From contig NZ_CP072983.1 in assembly GCF_024397795.1 (NCBI RefSeq), positions 1,054,001 to 1,118,000 on the forward strand: 64,000 nt of DNA, read 5' to 3'. The first letter of the stretch is position 1. The number at the start of each line of letters is the position of its first letter. This DNA is from Lactobacillus intestinalis (GTDB lineage: Bacteria; Bacillota; Bacilli; Lactobacillales; Lactobacillaceae). The position numbers and the translations under genes are program-made. The notes below the pieces were generated by a model, which worked only from the letters and a program-made list of their open reading frames with translations, searched no databases and was not told the origin of the DNA. Of the stretch, positions 35,741-45,061 are shown piece after piece.

Positions 35741-36961
35741 TTACAACAAGTCTGAATCTTCTTGAGCCTTATCATCCAAGAACTTTTGGTTTGGATAAAT
35801 TGGCATTACTTCAATACCATCCATCGCTCTTTGAATCAAGCCTTCAACATCAAGACGAGCTTCATATTCACGTGCCTTGTCAAGCTTTGGCTTAGTCTTT
35901 GGACGAGGTGGCGCAAAGATTGTACAGCAGTCTTCGAATGGTTCGATTGAAAGATCAAAAGTACCGATTTCTTCAGCAAGCTTGATAATTTCAGTCTTAT
36001 CCATTGTTGCCACTGGACGAATCACTGGCGTAGTAGTGACATCATTGATGGCAACCATTGATTCCAAAGTTTGAGAAGCAACTTGACCAACAGATTCACC
36101 ATTGAAAATTGCCAAACCGCCACGCTTTGCACGAATGCGATCTGCAAGTTGGAGCATGAAACGACGTTGAACAGTCATCAAGTAGCCTTCAGGCAATTTT
36201 TCCTTGATAGTTTCTTGAATTTCCGCAAATGGAACCGCAATAAAATTGATCTTACCGGCGTAATTTGCCAAAATTCCGGTCAATTCCTTAGCCTTAGCTA
36301 GTGCCTTTTCAGTAGTGTAAGGAGGACTAAAGAAGTGAACCATTTCAATATCCACTCCACGCTTCAATGCAAGGTATGAAGCAACTGGGGAATCGATACC
36401 ACCTGAAAGCATCATCACAGCTTTACCTGCAGTACCAACAGGCATTCCTCCAACACCATGAAGCAATTGGTTTGAAATATATACTGCGTCTTGGCGCACT
36501 TCAATTCTAAGAACCAAGTCTGGATGCTTCATTTCAGCTTCAAGATCATCCATATTGTCAAACAAGTAGTCACCAACCATACGGTTTAATTGGTTAGTAT
36601 CATATTCAAATTGGTGATCACTACGCTTAGTGTTTACCTTGAAAGTCATTCCCTTTTCAAAAGTTTCTTGCATCAAAGCAAGGGAAGTCTTTTCGATATC
36701 TTCAAGTGTCTTATTAACTTTAATTGCTGGGGAATAGGTTTGAATCCCAAATACCTTCTTCAATCGCTTATCGATTTCTTCAAAAGGTGCCCCATTCAAC
36801 ACAATGTGCATTCTGTCATGACAAGGGTGGATTTCAACTTCTGGGAAATCCTTAAGAACCTTAGTTACATTACCAGCCAAGCGACCAATAAAGTCCTTTC
36901 TATTCTTACCCTTAGTTGAAAGTTCGCCATAACGAACCATAACTTCTGTATATTTAACCAT
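35741..36961 (-). CDS. thiI: ThiI, tRNA 4-thiouridine synthetase
   Basis: ThiI activates U8 of tRNA with ATP and inserts sulfur to make 4-thiouridine. The 406-residue protein has an N-terminal ferredoxin-like domain, a THUMP domain (about 60-165) and the PP-loop SGGIDS at 186-191. It ends soon after [19 protein letters not shown], so the C-terminal rhodanese domain of the enterobacterial form is absent, as is usual in Gram-positives. The sulfur donor is most likely the desulfurase encoded directly upstream. Confidence 0.95.
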   Translation of the reverse strand: MVKYTEVMVRYGELSTKGKNRKDFIGRLAGNVTKVLKDFPEVEIHPCHDRMHIVLNGAPFEEIDKRLKKVFGIQTYSPAIKVNKTLEDIEKTSLALMQETFEKGMTFKVNTKRSDHQFEYDTNQLNRMVGDYLFDNMDDLEAEMKHPDLVLRIEVRQDAVYISNQLLHGVGGMPVGTAGKAVMMLSGGIDSPVASYLALKRGVDIEMVHFFSPPYTTEKALAKAKELTGILANYAGKINFIAVPFAEIQETIKEKLPEGYLMTVQRRFMLQLADRIRAKRGGLAIFNGESVGQVASQTLESMVAINDVTTTPVIRPVATMDKTEIIKLAEEIGTFDLSIEPFEDCCTIFAPPRPKTKPKLDKAREYEARLDVEGLIQRAMDGIEVMPIYPNQKFLDDKAQEDSDLL

Positions 36962-38122
36962 TTAATCTTCTCCCAAGTGATTAATTTTAGCAAAATGTTT
37001 ATAAATCTTGTCAAAACTAGCAATAAATTGATCTGCTTCTTCAAGTGTATTACTTTCGTCAAAACTCAAGCGAATTGCACTTGTAGCAATTTTATCATCT
37101 ACTCGCATAGCTGCCAAAGTACTTGCTTCATCGGCAGTCTTAGAAGCACATGCTGAAGTAGTTGATACAAAGATATCTTGATCTTCAAGAGTGTGGACCA
37201 AGGTTTCACCACGAATTCCTTCAAGTGAGAAACAAAGAATATGAGGCGCAAAGTTCTTTTGCGCTGGTGAAAAGATGTCAATTCCTGGCTTATCTTGCAA
37301 GTAATTGATAATCTTTTCCTTAATTGCTTCTTCGCGTCCTGCTTTTTCTTCTTCATTATCAAGCAGCAATCTGACCGCCTTAGCCATTGCTGCAATGGCA
37401 GGCAAGTTTTCTGTTCCAGAACGAAGACCCTTTTCTTGGCCCCCACCATCATGAAGCGGACTGAGCATTTTACCCTCTTTTTTGTAAAGAATGCCAATTC
37501 CGCGAGGAGCGTGGAATTTATGCGCTGAAAAACTAGACAGATCAACTCTTGGCGTAAAGACTTGGTCCCAGATATTTTTACCTAGAGCTTGCACATTATC
37601 CACGTGGAATTGAATCGTAGGATAATTTTCAAGCAAATCGCTGATTTCGTCAATGGGTTGAATCGTACCGATTTCGTTATTAACACCCATGATTGAAACA
37701 AGGGTGGTATCAGAATCAATCGCATTTCTTAAATCATTAACATTTACGCGGCCTTCCTTATCAACAGGCAAGCGAGTCACACGATAGCCTAAATTTTCCA
37801 AGCTATTGAAACTGTTAGCTACTGACGCATGTTCAACGCTAGAAGTAATGATATGCTTACCGAATTCGCGCTTTTGGATGGCGGTTCCCTTTATGGCAGC
37901 ATTGTTAGACTCAGTTCCGCCAGAAGTAAAGAAGATCTCATGTTGCTTCACATTTAACAAATCGGCAATTTGCTTGCGGGAAGCTTCTAACAACTGATGG
38001 GCACGATCTCCTAATTTATGCAAACTAGAAGGATTTCCCCAAATATCCTCTGTAACCTTGTTATAAGTTTCTAAAACTGATGGATCAATTTTTGTCGTTG
38101 CACTATTGTCAAAATATATCAC
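36962..38122 (-). CDS. Cysteine desulfurase (IscS/NifZ-like), partner of ThiI
   Basis: A PLP enzyme of 386 residues that takes sulfur from cysteine and hands it on as persulfide. The PLP lysine is Lys202 in SSFSAHKFHAPRG, and the catalytic Cys is Cys325 in STTSACASKTADEAS. Pairing with thiI with no gap matches the nifZ-thiI arrangement of Bacillus, where the desulfurase is dedicated to tRNA thiolation. No iscU/sufU gene is nearby. Confidence 0.93.
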   Translation of the reverse strand: MIYFDNSATTKIDPSVLETYNKVTEDIWGNPSSLHKLGDRAHQLLEASRKQIADLLNVKQHEIFFTSGGTESNNAAIKGTAIQKREFGKHIITSSVEHASVANSFNSLENLGYRVTRLPVDKEGRVNVNDLRNAIDSDTTLVSIMGVNNEIGTIQPIDEISDLLENYPTIQFHVDNVQALGKNIWDQVFTPRVDLSSFSAHKFHAPRGIGILYKKEGKMLSPLHDGGGQEKGLRSGTENLPAIAAMAKAVRLLLDNEEEKAGREEAIKEKIINYLQDKPGIDIFSPAQKNFAPHILCFSLEGIRGETLVHTLEDQDIFVSTTSACASKTADEASTLAAMRVDDKIATSAIRLSFDESNTLEEADQFIASFDKIYKHFAKINHLGED

Positions 38123-38147
38123 GATAATTACCCGTTATTTTCCTTTC

Positions 38148-38176
38148 AAAAAAACGGTCAATTATTATGACCGTTT
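38148..38176 (-). terminator. Intrinsic terminator after ezrA
   Basis: AAACGGTCA and TGACCGTTT form a perfect 9-bp stem with a 7-base loop, followed on the minus strand by a T7 run. It separates ezrA from the desulfurase-thiI unit. Confidence 0.88.
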
Positions 38177-38224
38177 ATTAACTTACAAATTGTAACCTAA
38201 TTTCATTAGACTTGCAATTATTTC

Positions 38225-39946
38225 CTATGCTTCTTTTTGCTTCTGTTCAGAATAGTAGGAATTTTCAAGTCGTTGGTAGGCACCAGGCTCTACTTTTTCA
38301 ATGGCAGTCGCAATTGTATCCAAGGCTTCCTTATAATTATAATCGTTTTGGTATAATCTTAAAGCCTTTTGTTGTGCACGTTTAATCGCTTCATTTGAAG
38401 AATACTTATTTGAATATTGCAAAGTTAATTCAACCAAGTTTGCGGAATTAATGATATCATCTGCTTCACGCTTTAAACGTTCAACATCGTCGGAAATTTG
38501 AATCAATTCATCAGAGATTCTTTCCATATTAATTCGTACGCGACTTAGTTCTTCACTTACATGGCCTATTTCATTAACAACAAGCGTGTACATTTGCACA
38601 AATGAATCAGGATTGCCTGGTAAATTCCGTCTTTGAAGCCGACGATAAACTAATGAAACTTCTTGCTTAAAGTGATTAATAGAATCGTTAGCGACATTTT
38701 CAGAATCGTATAAGCCATCTACATCTTGAGACATTTTCTTTTGTTCTTCATCAATTTCACGCAAACGATCGAGCATCCGGAGCCATGAATCTTGAATTTG
38801 AGAGTAAACACCCTTTCCATCAGCAATATTTTGAGTTTGAACTGTATATTGCCGACTCATATCATTAACTTCTTGTTCTAAATGCTTACTTTCATCAAGT
38901 TCACCATGAGTCAATTCATAACTTTCATCGATATGCTTGAGTTTTTCAACTAACTTCTTAGAAGCACTCTGCTGGTGAGAAATAAGCGTAAACATCTTGC
39001 TTTGATTTTCTTCAACAAATGGACGTGCCTTGTATTCCTTAGCAAGAACTGAGTAAAGAGCATCGATTTGATTGGAGATTTTTTTATTTTGTTCAGCAAG
39101 TTCATTCATCTTAAGATCAGCCAGTAAATCTCTAGCTTTATCAATTTCAGTATGAATCTTTTTAATCTCTTCTAAAATATTTACTTCAGTAATGTAGTAT
39201 TTCTCAGAGAGCATGTTCTTATATGTAGTAGAAAGTTCACGCAATTGATCTTGGAAAGTTGACTCAATTTGATGGTGACCTTCACGGATTTTTGGCAATT
39301 CTTCTTGTAAATTACTCAAATCCATTCGAATCTTAGATAAGACACGCTTAGCTTCCACATGATCTCCTTGAGAAGAGAGATTCTTAGCTTCATCAAAATC
39401 GCTATCCATTGCTGCCAGTTCATTTTCAAGTTGCTCAAGTGCTACCCCATAATCAAATGAATCGGCCAAAACCATCTTTCGAATTTCACGATAGGTTTTG
39501 ATCAAAGATTCATATTGCACTTGGTTTTCTCGGTTAGATTCAAGCAATTCCGTAAAAACAGCCTTGGTATTACGAGCATCTTCAAAAGTTGGCTTGATGA
39601 TTTCACGAGCTTGTTTAATATTTTTACGCGCTTTAAATAAATGATAATTACTATTTTGATCTGCAGCTTCTTCTACTAAATGTTGAACTTCAGGGATTTT
39701 AGCAGTTGAAGCTTCTTGGTAACTTTTTCGCCAAGTATTTAAAGTAGTTAGACTTTCCCCAGCCAAATCCATCTTATCTAAGCGATCAATGTCGCGTTCA
39801 AGATGCATTTTTTCAATTTTATTTACCAATTTATCAATAGCTTCGATTTCTTTAAGCTGACGTCGATTGGTAATTAGCATAAATGCCACAACAAGTATAA
39901 CTACAATAATTACTGCTATAACGATTAGAGTTTCAATTGATGACAT
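38225..39946 (-). CDS. ezrA: EzrA, septation ring regulator
   Basis: EzrA is a membrane-anchored spectrin-like protein that keeps FtsZ rings confined to mid-cell and links division to wall enzymes. The 573-residue protein has one N-terminal membrane span (about 4-25, TLIVIAVIIVVILVVAFMLI) and is otherwise nearly all coiled coil with repeated Leu/Glu/Lys heptads. Start ATG follows TTGGAGGGTAG. A TATAAT at 39976-39971 (minus) serves as -10 box. Divergent from rpsD, as in other Firmicutes. Confidence 0.94.
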   Translation of the reverse strand: MSSIETLIVIAVIIVVILVVAFMLITNRRQLKEIEAIDKLVNKIEKMHLERDIDRLDKMDLAGESLTTLNTWRKSYQEASTAKIPEVQHLVEEAADQNSNYHLFKARKNIKQAREIIKPTFEDARNTKAVFTELLESNRENQVQYESLIKTYREIRKMVLADSFDYGVALEQLENELAAMDSDFDEAKNLSSQGDHVEAKRVLSKIRMDLSNLQEELPKIREGHHQIESTFQDQLRELSTTYKNMLSEKYYITEVNILEEIKKIHTEIDKARDLLADLKMNELAEQNKKISNQIDALYSVLAKEYKARPFVEENQSKMFTLISHQQSASKKLVEKLKHIDESYELTHGELDESKHLEQEVNDMSRQYTVQTQNIADGKGVYSQIQDSWLRMLDRLREIDEEQKKMSQDVDGLYDSENVANDSINHFKQEVSLVYRRLQRRNLPGNPDSFVQMYTLVVNEIGHVSEELSRVRINMERISDELIQISDDVERLKREADDIINSANLVELTLQYSNKYSSNEAIKRAQQKALRLYQNDYNYKEALDTIATAIEKVEPGAYQRLENSYYSEQKQKEA

Positions 39947-39987
39947 GTACTACCCTCCAAAACTACAATAATTATACCAGACCAACT

Positions 39988-40016
39988 AAAAAAGCGGGAT
40001 AAAACCCGCCTTTTTT
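39988..40016. terminator. Hairpin with A- and T-runs in ezrA/rpsD divergent region
   Basis: GCGGG-ATAAAA-CCCGC with A6 before and T6 after. It has terminator form in both directions but lies between two divergent genes, where no gene end is present. On the minus strand it immediately precedes the ezrA -10 region. Confidence 0.6.
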
Positions 40017-40039
40017 CTTGATTTATTATCAATACCTTT

Positions 40040-40230
40040 ATATAATTGAATTCGTGTAAAATATTTGCAGCAATAAGTGACAAGAACGTCAACATCTTAA
40101 TACGCTATCGAGTGAACGAGTAACCCACGCTGCAACGGGCGAAAATGGAAATTAAGATGCACGAATGTTGAACTTATTTGTGATATTTTACTCCAAAAAT
40201 TATTATTAGATTTTATTGGAGGAATTTTAT
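40040..40230 (+). promoter_or_regulatory. Structured rpsD leader, probable S4 autoregulatory element
   Basis: Between a -10-like TGTAAAAT (about 40050-40057) and the rpsD start lies ~170 bases of untranslated, strongly paired sequence. AACATCTTAAT (about 40091-40101) pairs with ATTAAGATGCACGAATGTT (about 40152-40170), enclosing inner GC-rich stems with GAGTGAACGAGTAACCC. Firmicute rpsD genes are commonly repressed by S4 binding such a leader. I name it by position and structure, not by a covariance match. Confidence 0.55.
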
Positions 40231-40842
40231 ATGTCAAGATATACTGGTCCAAGTTGGAAGCGTTCAAGAAGATTAGGTATTTCACTTTCAGGTACTGGCA
40301 AGGAACTTGCTCGTCGTAACTACGCTCCAGGTCAACATGGTCCTAACAGCCGTGGTCGTGTTTCAGAATACGGTCAACAATTGCACGAAAAGCAAAAGTT
40401 ACGTTGGATGTACGGCTTAAACGAACGTCAATTTAGAACTATGTTTGCTCGCGCTGGTAAGATCCGTGAAGGTGAACACGGTACTAACTTCATGATCTTG
40501 CTTGAACGTCGTTTGGACAACATGGTTTACCGTCTTGGTTTAGCTACTACTAGAGAACAAGCAAGACAATTAGTAAACCACGGTCACATCACTGTTGATG
40601 GCAAGCGTGTTGACATTCCTTCATACGAAGTTAGCGTAGGCCAAGTTATTGGTTTGAAGGATAAGTCAAAGAACTTACAACAAGTTAAGGATGCTCTTGA
40701 AGCAGTTACTGCTCGTCCATCATACGTTTCATTTGATGACAACAAGATGGAAGGTACCCTTGTACGTTTACCAGAACGTGACGAAATGAACCCAGAAATC
40801 AACGAAGCACTCGTTGTTGAATGGTACAACAAGTTACTTTAA
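40231..40842 (+). CDS. rpsD: Ribosomal protein S4
   Basis: Primary 16S rRNA-binding protein of the small subunit. The 203-residue sequence opens [21 protein letters not shown], has the S4 domain (about 93-155, with [20 protein letters not shown] and [14 protein letters not shown]) and ends VVEWYNKLL. The ATG at 40231 follows TTGGAGGAATTTTAT; the open frame from 40216 is over-long. It is a single-gene unit closed by a strong terminator and is highly codon-biased, as expected of a ribosomal protein. Confidence 0.98.
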   Translation: MSRYTGPSWKRSRRLGISLSGTGKELARRNYAPGQHGPNSRGRVSEYGQQLHEKQKLRWMYGLNERQFRTMFARAGKIREGEHGTNFMILLERRLDNMVYRLGLATTREQARQLVNHGHITVDGKRVDIPSYEVSVGQVIGLKDKSKNLQQVKDALEAVTARPSYVSFDDNKMEGTLVRLPERDEMNPEINEALVVEWYNKLL

Positions 40843-40864
40843 TTTCTTGTTTCATTTTATTTCA

Positions 40865-40893
40865 AAACCTTTCCCCTGCGGGAAAGGTTTTTT
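40865..40893 (+). terminator. Intrinsic terminator after rpsD
   Basis: CCTTTCCC-CTGC-GGGAAAGG, an 8-bp stem extended by A/T pairs, followed by a run of seven or eight T residues, 23 bases after the rpsD stop. Confidence 0.92.
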
Positions 40894-40916
40894 TATTAAC
40901 TAAAAGGAGGATTTTT

Positions 40917-41387
40917 ATGTCAGAAGATTTATCTAAGCGAGTTGAGCAAGCTGCTCAAGGAATTACTCCTCAAACCAAACCCGATGAAAGACGGCGCTAT
41001 TTAGGATCCTTGCGTGAGCGAGTTTTAGTAAGAATGAATAATTCCGAACTTAAGGATCCTAAGTTAACTGCCCTTTTTCTCGAGCATATTCCTGATTATA
41101 AGGGCTATACAGTTTTAATTAATGGAAATATTGATGACAACAACTTTTTAAATAAGGTTGAAGCTACTTGTAGTAAAGATGACATCCCTTTTACTCTTAT
41201 TTATAACGAAACCGCTAAAAAAGGTCCTGAAGACACTGCGGTTTTAGTTGTAGCTAAAGATGCCATCAACAAAATGCGCGTAGAAATTGGACAAGTCTAT
41301 GCCCCAGAAATACCAAAAACCGAGCTTAAGAGTAGTGCGCCTGCCAAAAAGAGTTTTTGGCAACGTCTATTTCACAAAGGGGATTAG
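40917..41387 (+). CDS. yueI: YueI family protein (DUF1694)
   Basis: A 156-residue cytoplasmic protein of the YueI/DUF1694 family: conserved DERRRYLGSLRERVLVRM near the start, a central alpha/beta region (YTVLINGNIDDNNFLNKVEATC) and a basic C-terminal tail (KKSFWQRLFHKGD). The ATG at 40917 follows AAAAGGAGGATTTTT; the open frame from 40821 runs through the rpsD terminator. It lies 2 bases before rarA. Function is not established. Confidence 0.85.
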   Translation: MSEDLSKRVEQAAQGITPQTKPDERRRYLGSLRERVLVRMNNSELKDPKLTALFLEHIPDYKGYTVLINGNIDDNNFLNKVEATCSKDDIPFTLIYNETAKKGPEDTAVLVVAKDAINKMRVEIGQVYAPEIPKTELKSSAPAKKSFWQRLFHKGD

Positions 41388-41389
41388 AA

Positions 41390-42688
41390 ATGCATCCATT
41401 AGCCTATCGTATGCGTCCCAAGAATTTAGATGAAGTGGTGGGACAAGAACATTTAATTGGTCCTGGTAAAATCATCAAAAGAATGGTTGAAGCTCGGCTT
41501 TTATCATCGATGATTTTGTATGGACCACCCGGCATTGGAAAAACTAGTATCGCAAGTGCCATTGCCGGCTCTACTAAGTATGCTTTTCGAACATTAAATG
41601 CTGCTACTGACGGCAAAAAGCAGCTCCAACAAGTAGCTGAGGAAGGTAAGATGAGCGGAACTGTCATTTTACTTTTAGATGAAATCCATCGTTTAGATAA
41701 AACCAAACAGGATTTTCTCTTACCACTTTTAGAATCAGGACAAATCATTTTAATTGGTGCCACTACCGAAAATCCCTACATTTCGATCTCTCCTGCTATT
41801 CGCTCACGTTGTCAGATTTTCGAATTAAAGCCTTTATCTACTCAAGATGCTAAGAAAGCAATTGATCGAGCTTTAACAGACGAAAAAGAAGGCTTAGGGA
41901 AGTATCATGTTGAATTAGACCCAGATGCTAAAGAGCTTTTAGTTGAAAAAGGTAACGGTGATTTGCGTTCTACCCTAAATAGCTTAGAATTAGCAGTTCT
42001 TTCCACTAAGCAAGAACTTAAAGAAGCTGGAAAAGATGATTCAGCAATTAAAATTACTAAGAAAGAAATTTCCGATTCAATTCAACTTAAAAGTCAAAAC
42101 TTTGATGCAGATGGTGATGGCCATTATGACTTAGTTTCCGCCTTTCAAAAATCAATTCGAGGGTCTGATGTGGACGCCGCCCTTCACTATTTAGCTAGAT
42201 TAATTGAATCTGGGGACCTCATTTCAATTTGCCGTCGTTTAACTGTTATCGCTTATGAAGATATTGGCCTCGCTAATCCTGCAGCAGCTCAACATGCTTT
42301 TATTGCCATTCAAGCTGCACAAACATTAGGTTTTCCAGAAGCGAGAATCCCCTTAGCAAATGCAGTGATTGAACTTGCTCTTTCACCCAAAAGCAACAGT
42401 GCAATCATGGCAATTGATAGTGCTTTAAGTGATGTAAAAAACAAGCGAATTGGTGCAATTCCCAACCGTTTGAAAGATGCTCACTATTCTGGCGCTAAAA
42501 AGCTAAATCATGGAAATGACTACATCTATCCTCATGATTATCCTGGTGATTGGATTGCTCAACAATATCTTCCTAACAACTTAATGGGCGTACAATATTT
42601 TAATGCTAAAGGCAATTCTAAAATTGAAAAAGGTTTAAAAAAGCAATACGAGATTTTACGAAAAATGCAGGCTGAAGGACTTAACTAG
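41390..42688 (+). CDS. rarA: RarA/MgsA, replication-associated AAA+ ATPase
   Basis: RarA acts at stalled replication forks. The 432-residue protein has Walker A GPPGIGKTS, Walker B LLLDEIHRLDK, sensor 1 GATTEN and the arginine finger in SPAIRSRCQ, then the C-terminal tetramerisation domain (about 250 to the end, with GSDVDAALHYLARLIESGD and CRRLTVIAYEDIGLANP). ATG at 41390 follows yueI directly. Confidence 0.94.
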   Translation: MHPLAYRMRPKNLDEVVGQEHLIGPGKIIKRMVEARLLSSMILYGPPGIGKTSIASAIAGSTKYAFRTLNAATDGKKQLQQVAEEGKMSGTVILLLDEIHRLDKTKQDFLLPLLESGQIILIGATTENPYISISPAIRSRCQIFELKPLSTQDAKKAIDRALTDEKEGLGKYHVELDPDAKELLVEKGNGDLRSTLNSLELAVLSTKQELKEAGKDDSAIKITKKEISDSIQLKSQNFDADGDGHYDLVSAFQKSIRGSDVDAALHYLARLIESGDLISICRRLTVIAYEDIGLANPAAAQHAFIAIQAAQTLGFPEARIPLANAVIELALSPKSNSAIMAIDSALSDVKNKRIGAIPNRLKDAHYSGAKKLNHGNDYIYPHDYPGDWIAQQYLPNNLMGVQYFNAKGNSKIEKGLKKQYEILRKMQAEGLN

Positions 42689-42703
42689 CTCAAATTGAAA
42701 TGT

Positions 42704-42732
42704 TTGACATTTAAATCTAGTTTGCGTATTAT
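42704..42732 (+). promoter_or_regulatory. Strong sigma-A promoter of 6S RNA
   Basis: Consensus TTGACA (42704-42709) and TATTAT (42727-42732) are separated by exactly 17 bases, 16 bases after the rarA stop. It starts the 6S RNA. Confidence 0.85.
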
Positions 42733-42739
42733 AATAAGT

Positions 42740-42937
42740 GATCTGAGTTGATCGACAAGCTTAAATGTATAAAGTTGACCGATCAAACTATAAGACGTGG
42801 GAGTTAGTAAATAACTACCGAATCGGAATACTGGCATTGTGCCCAGGATCCATATTCGCTGCGATACTAACTCAAATATTGAACATTGCGGGTTCAACAA
42901 GCGTCATTATGCTATGTTCAGTCGACTCGGATTTTTT
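42740..42937 (+). ncRNA. ssrS: 6S RNA
   Basis: About 198 bases with the 6S architecture. ATCTGAGT near the 5' end pairs fully with ACTCGGAT near the 3' end as the closing stem. Inside, GACG pairs with CGTC and GAGTTAG with CTAACTC across an asymmetric central bubble, and the apical arm folds as CGAAT..CTGG/CCAG..ATTCG. The 3' side of the bubble holds a small hairpin TTGAA/TTCAA. 6S RNA binds sigma-A polymerase as an open-promoter mimic. Location beside rarA agrees with other Firmicutes. Confidence 0.85.
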
Positions 42938-42950
42938 GGAACTTAATGGG

Positions 42951-42977
42951 CGACCGAGTAAAATCGGTCGTCTTTTG
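42951..42977 (+). terminator. Intrinsic terminator after 6S RNA
   Basis: CGACCGA-GTAAAA-TCGGTCG hairpin followed by TCTTTTG. A T6 run directly after the 6S closing stem (42932-42937) may also act. The stretch 42689-42993 is fully explained by promoter, 6S RNA and this terminator. Confidence 0.8.
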
Positions 42978-42993
42978 TATTGGAGATTTTTAC

Positions 42994-43275
42994 ATGGTTA
43001 TCAAAATCGTAATGGGCATTTTCATCATTGTTCTTGCCCTCACCTCTTGGTATATGTGGCACAGACGTAGTGGCCATTTCATTATTTATGATGTTGGCAG
43101 CAATCCCCGTCTCGGCTCAATCCTAAAATGGACCTCTATCGCCTTAATGTTGGAAAGCATTCTTGGTGTCTTGATTTTGTTTTTAGCTAACAAGTATATG
43201 AACTTGATTACCTTGATTCTAGGTTCGATGACAATCTTAATTTTTGGTTTATTAATTAATCAAAAGAATGATTAA
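42994..43275 (+). CDS. Small integral membrane protein, 93 aa
   Basis: A 93-residue protein with three hydrophobic segments (about 2-21, 43-62 and 66-87) and short polar loops, one containing RRSGHFIIYDVGSNPRLG. ATG at 42994 follows TTGGAG; the longer frame from 42886 runs through 6S RNA and its terminator. I do not recognise a functional family. It is followed by a universal stress protein gene with its own ribosome site. Confidence 0.7.
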   Translation: MVIKIVMGIFIIVLALTSWYMWHRRSGHFIIYDVGSNPRLGSILKWTSIALMLESILGVLILFLANKYMNLITLILGSMTILIFGLLINQKND

Positions 43276-43323
43276 CTTCCTGCTAATTTTGGTAAAATAG
43301 ATAGTAGGAAGAGGTGCAGAAAA

Positions 43324-43791
43324 ATGCTTACACAATATCAACATATTCAAGTTTCCGTTGACGGGTCAAAAGAAGCAGACTTGGCTTTCAGCAAGGCTGT
43401 CGTAATTGCGAAACGTAACGGAGCAATTTTAGATATCTTACATGTCATTGATACTCGTTCATTCCAAAACGTTTCAAGCTTTGATTCAGCTATGGTTGAA
43501 CAAGTATCAAACGATGCTAAAAAGAGAATGGAAGAGTACAAGAGTCGCGCAATCAAAGCCGGCATTAAAGATGTTCACTATTCCATTGAATTCGGTTCAC
43601 CAAAGACAATCATTGCTCGTGATTTCCCTAAAAAACACGATATCGACTTAATCGTAGTTGGGGCAACGGGTCTTAACGCAGTTGAGCGTTTATTAATTGG
43701 TAGTGTTACGGAATATGTAACTCGTACAGCAAATTGCGATGTTTTAGTTTGCCGTACACAAGAAATTAAAGATGCACTTAGTGCTGATTAA
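43324..43791 (+). CDS. Universal stress protein (UspA family)
   Basis: A 155-residue single-domain Usp. The fold starts QHIQVSVDGSKEADLAFSKA and ends with the ATP-binding glycine motif GATGLNAVERLLIGSVTEYV, matching the G-2x-G-9x-G-S/T pattern of nucleotide-binding Usps. These proteins accumulate under stress; the exact function is unknown. GGAAGAGG ribosome site; single-gene unit closed by a bidirectional terminator. Confidence 0.92.
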   Translation: MLTQYQHIQVSVDGSKEADLAFSKAVVIAKRNGAILDILHVIDTRSFQNVSSFDSAMVEQVSNDAKKRMEEYKSRAIKAGIKDVHYSIEFGSPKTIIARDFPKKHDIDLIVVGATGLNAVERLLIGSVTEYVTRTANCDVLVCRTQEIKDALSAD

Positions 43792-43804
43792 TTATTTTGT
43801 AAAC

Positions 43805-43840
43805 AAAAAACTTTCAAGTTCTAAAGCTTGAAAGTTTTTT
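43805..43840. terminator. Bidirectional terminator between usp and rodA
   Basis: CTTTCAAG (43811-43818) and CTTGAAAG (43827-43834) form an 8-bp stem flanked by A6 and T7 runs, so it serves both convergent genes. Confidence 0.9.
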
Positions 43841-43844
43841 TATT

Positions 43845-45038
43845 CTAAAAATCACCTGCTGTACTAAACATGTAATCTTTATTATGAAATTTCATTGATA
43901 GAATCATTCCAATTCCTATCATATTTCCGATCAAGGCAGAACCACCTTGAGAAATAAATGGCAATGGAATACCTGTTAATGGCAATAGATCAATACTCAT
44001 TCCAATATTTTCAAATACGTGGAAAAGAATCATCATGATGACACCCGTTGCAATGTATGAATAGAATGCATTTCTAGTATCAAACGAAATCTTTACCATT
44101 TGAATGATTAAATATAGGTAAATTAAAATTACGGCTACACTACCAACGAATCCAAAAGTTTCTCCAATTACTGAATAAACCATGTCAGATCCACGGACTG
44201 GCACATAAACACTTACTTTACCAAATCCATTACCAAATAACTGTCCTGACCCGATAGCCTGCATACTTTGCCATAATTGGTAAGCACTAGAGCCCGTATC
44301 AGTTGCGGGACTGAGCCATGCATCAATTCGCTTAAATTGATATGCTTGGAAGAAATGACTTAAAAATGATCTTCCGACTGGTGTGACCACTAGCAAAATC
44401 ACGGCCGCCCCTAGAATGATTATCGTTCCATACAGGGGAATAATTATTTTCCAACTTATTCCTGATACTAAAGTTACCCCACCAACAATAGCAAAGAAAA
44501 CCAACATTGTACCAAAGTCGTTTTGTAATTTTAACAAAACGGCTACTGGAAGAAGCCATAAAACAATTTTTCCAATTAAAAGCCAATCATTTCGGAGAGT
44601 ATGAGCATATTTCTCATTATGATCTCGCACTACACGTGCCAACATCAAAATGAAGGCTGGCTTCATAATTTCAGACGGCTGGAAAGTTAATGGCCCTAAC
44701 TTAAACCAACTTTTAGCCCCAGTATCCTGATAAACACTGCGGTTATAAAGAAATAGAACTGCAATCAAAAGAATTATTCCCAGGGCATAAATATAGGGGG
44801 CTATTCGGAATAGTTGGTCCGCATCAAATTGCATTACAAAAATAGCAATCCCAATTGAAATTAAATACCAAACTCCCTGCATTAATACCGCTTTAGTTGG
44901 TGTTCCCATATGACTAGGGTCATTTACCGCAGATACATAAATAGAATACAATCCAATCAAAGCCAATGCTATAACTGGAAAGACAACATTCCAAGCGATT
45001 CTATCAACTAAACTTGTTTTGTTTTGTACTTGTACCAT
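43845..45038 (-). CDS. rodA: RodA, SEDS-family peptidoglycan glycosyltransferase
   Basis: RodA polymerises lipid II for side-wall growth together with a class B PBP. The 397-residue protein has about ten membrane spans and the SEDS motifs: LGPLTFQPSEIMKPAFILMLA, the extracellular loop with VPVRGSDMVYSVIGE (catalytic Asp in RGSD) and the C-terminal TGIPLPFISQGGS. RodA rather than FtsW is favoured by its neighbours (mbl, DUF2969) and by the absence of ftsW from the dcw cluster; this is inference. Confidence 0.9.
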   Translation of the reverse strand: MVQVQNKTSLVDRIAWNVVFPVIALALIGLYSIYVSAVNDPSHMGTPTKAVLMQGVWYLISIGIAIFVMQFDADQLFRIAPYIYALGIILLIAVLFLYNRSVYQDTGAKSWFKLGPLTFQPSEIMKPAFILMLARVVRDHNEKYAHTLRNDWLLIGKIVLWLLPVAVLLKLQNDFGTMLVFFAIVGGVTLVSGISWKIIIPLYGTIIILGAAVILLVVTPVGRSFLSHFFQAYQFKRIDAWLSPATDTGSSAYQLWQSMQAIGSGQLFGNGFGKVSVYVPVRGSDMVYSVIGETFGFVGSVAVILIYLYLIIQMVKISFDTRNAFYSYIATGVIMMILFHVFENIGMSIDLLPLTGIPLPFISQGGSALIGNMIGIGMILSMKFHNKDYMFSTAGDF

Positions 45039-45061
45039 TAAATAATCACTACTTAATTATT

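Noticed and set aside
37099..37545. 148-codon frame within the cysteine desulfurase gene
   Set aside because: Same-strand, out-of-frame shadow of a strongly conserved gene.
42765..43070. 101-codon plus-strand frame after rarA
   Set aside because: It runs through the 6S RNA and its terminator and lacks a ribosome site; the real gene begins at 42994 in another frame.
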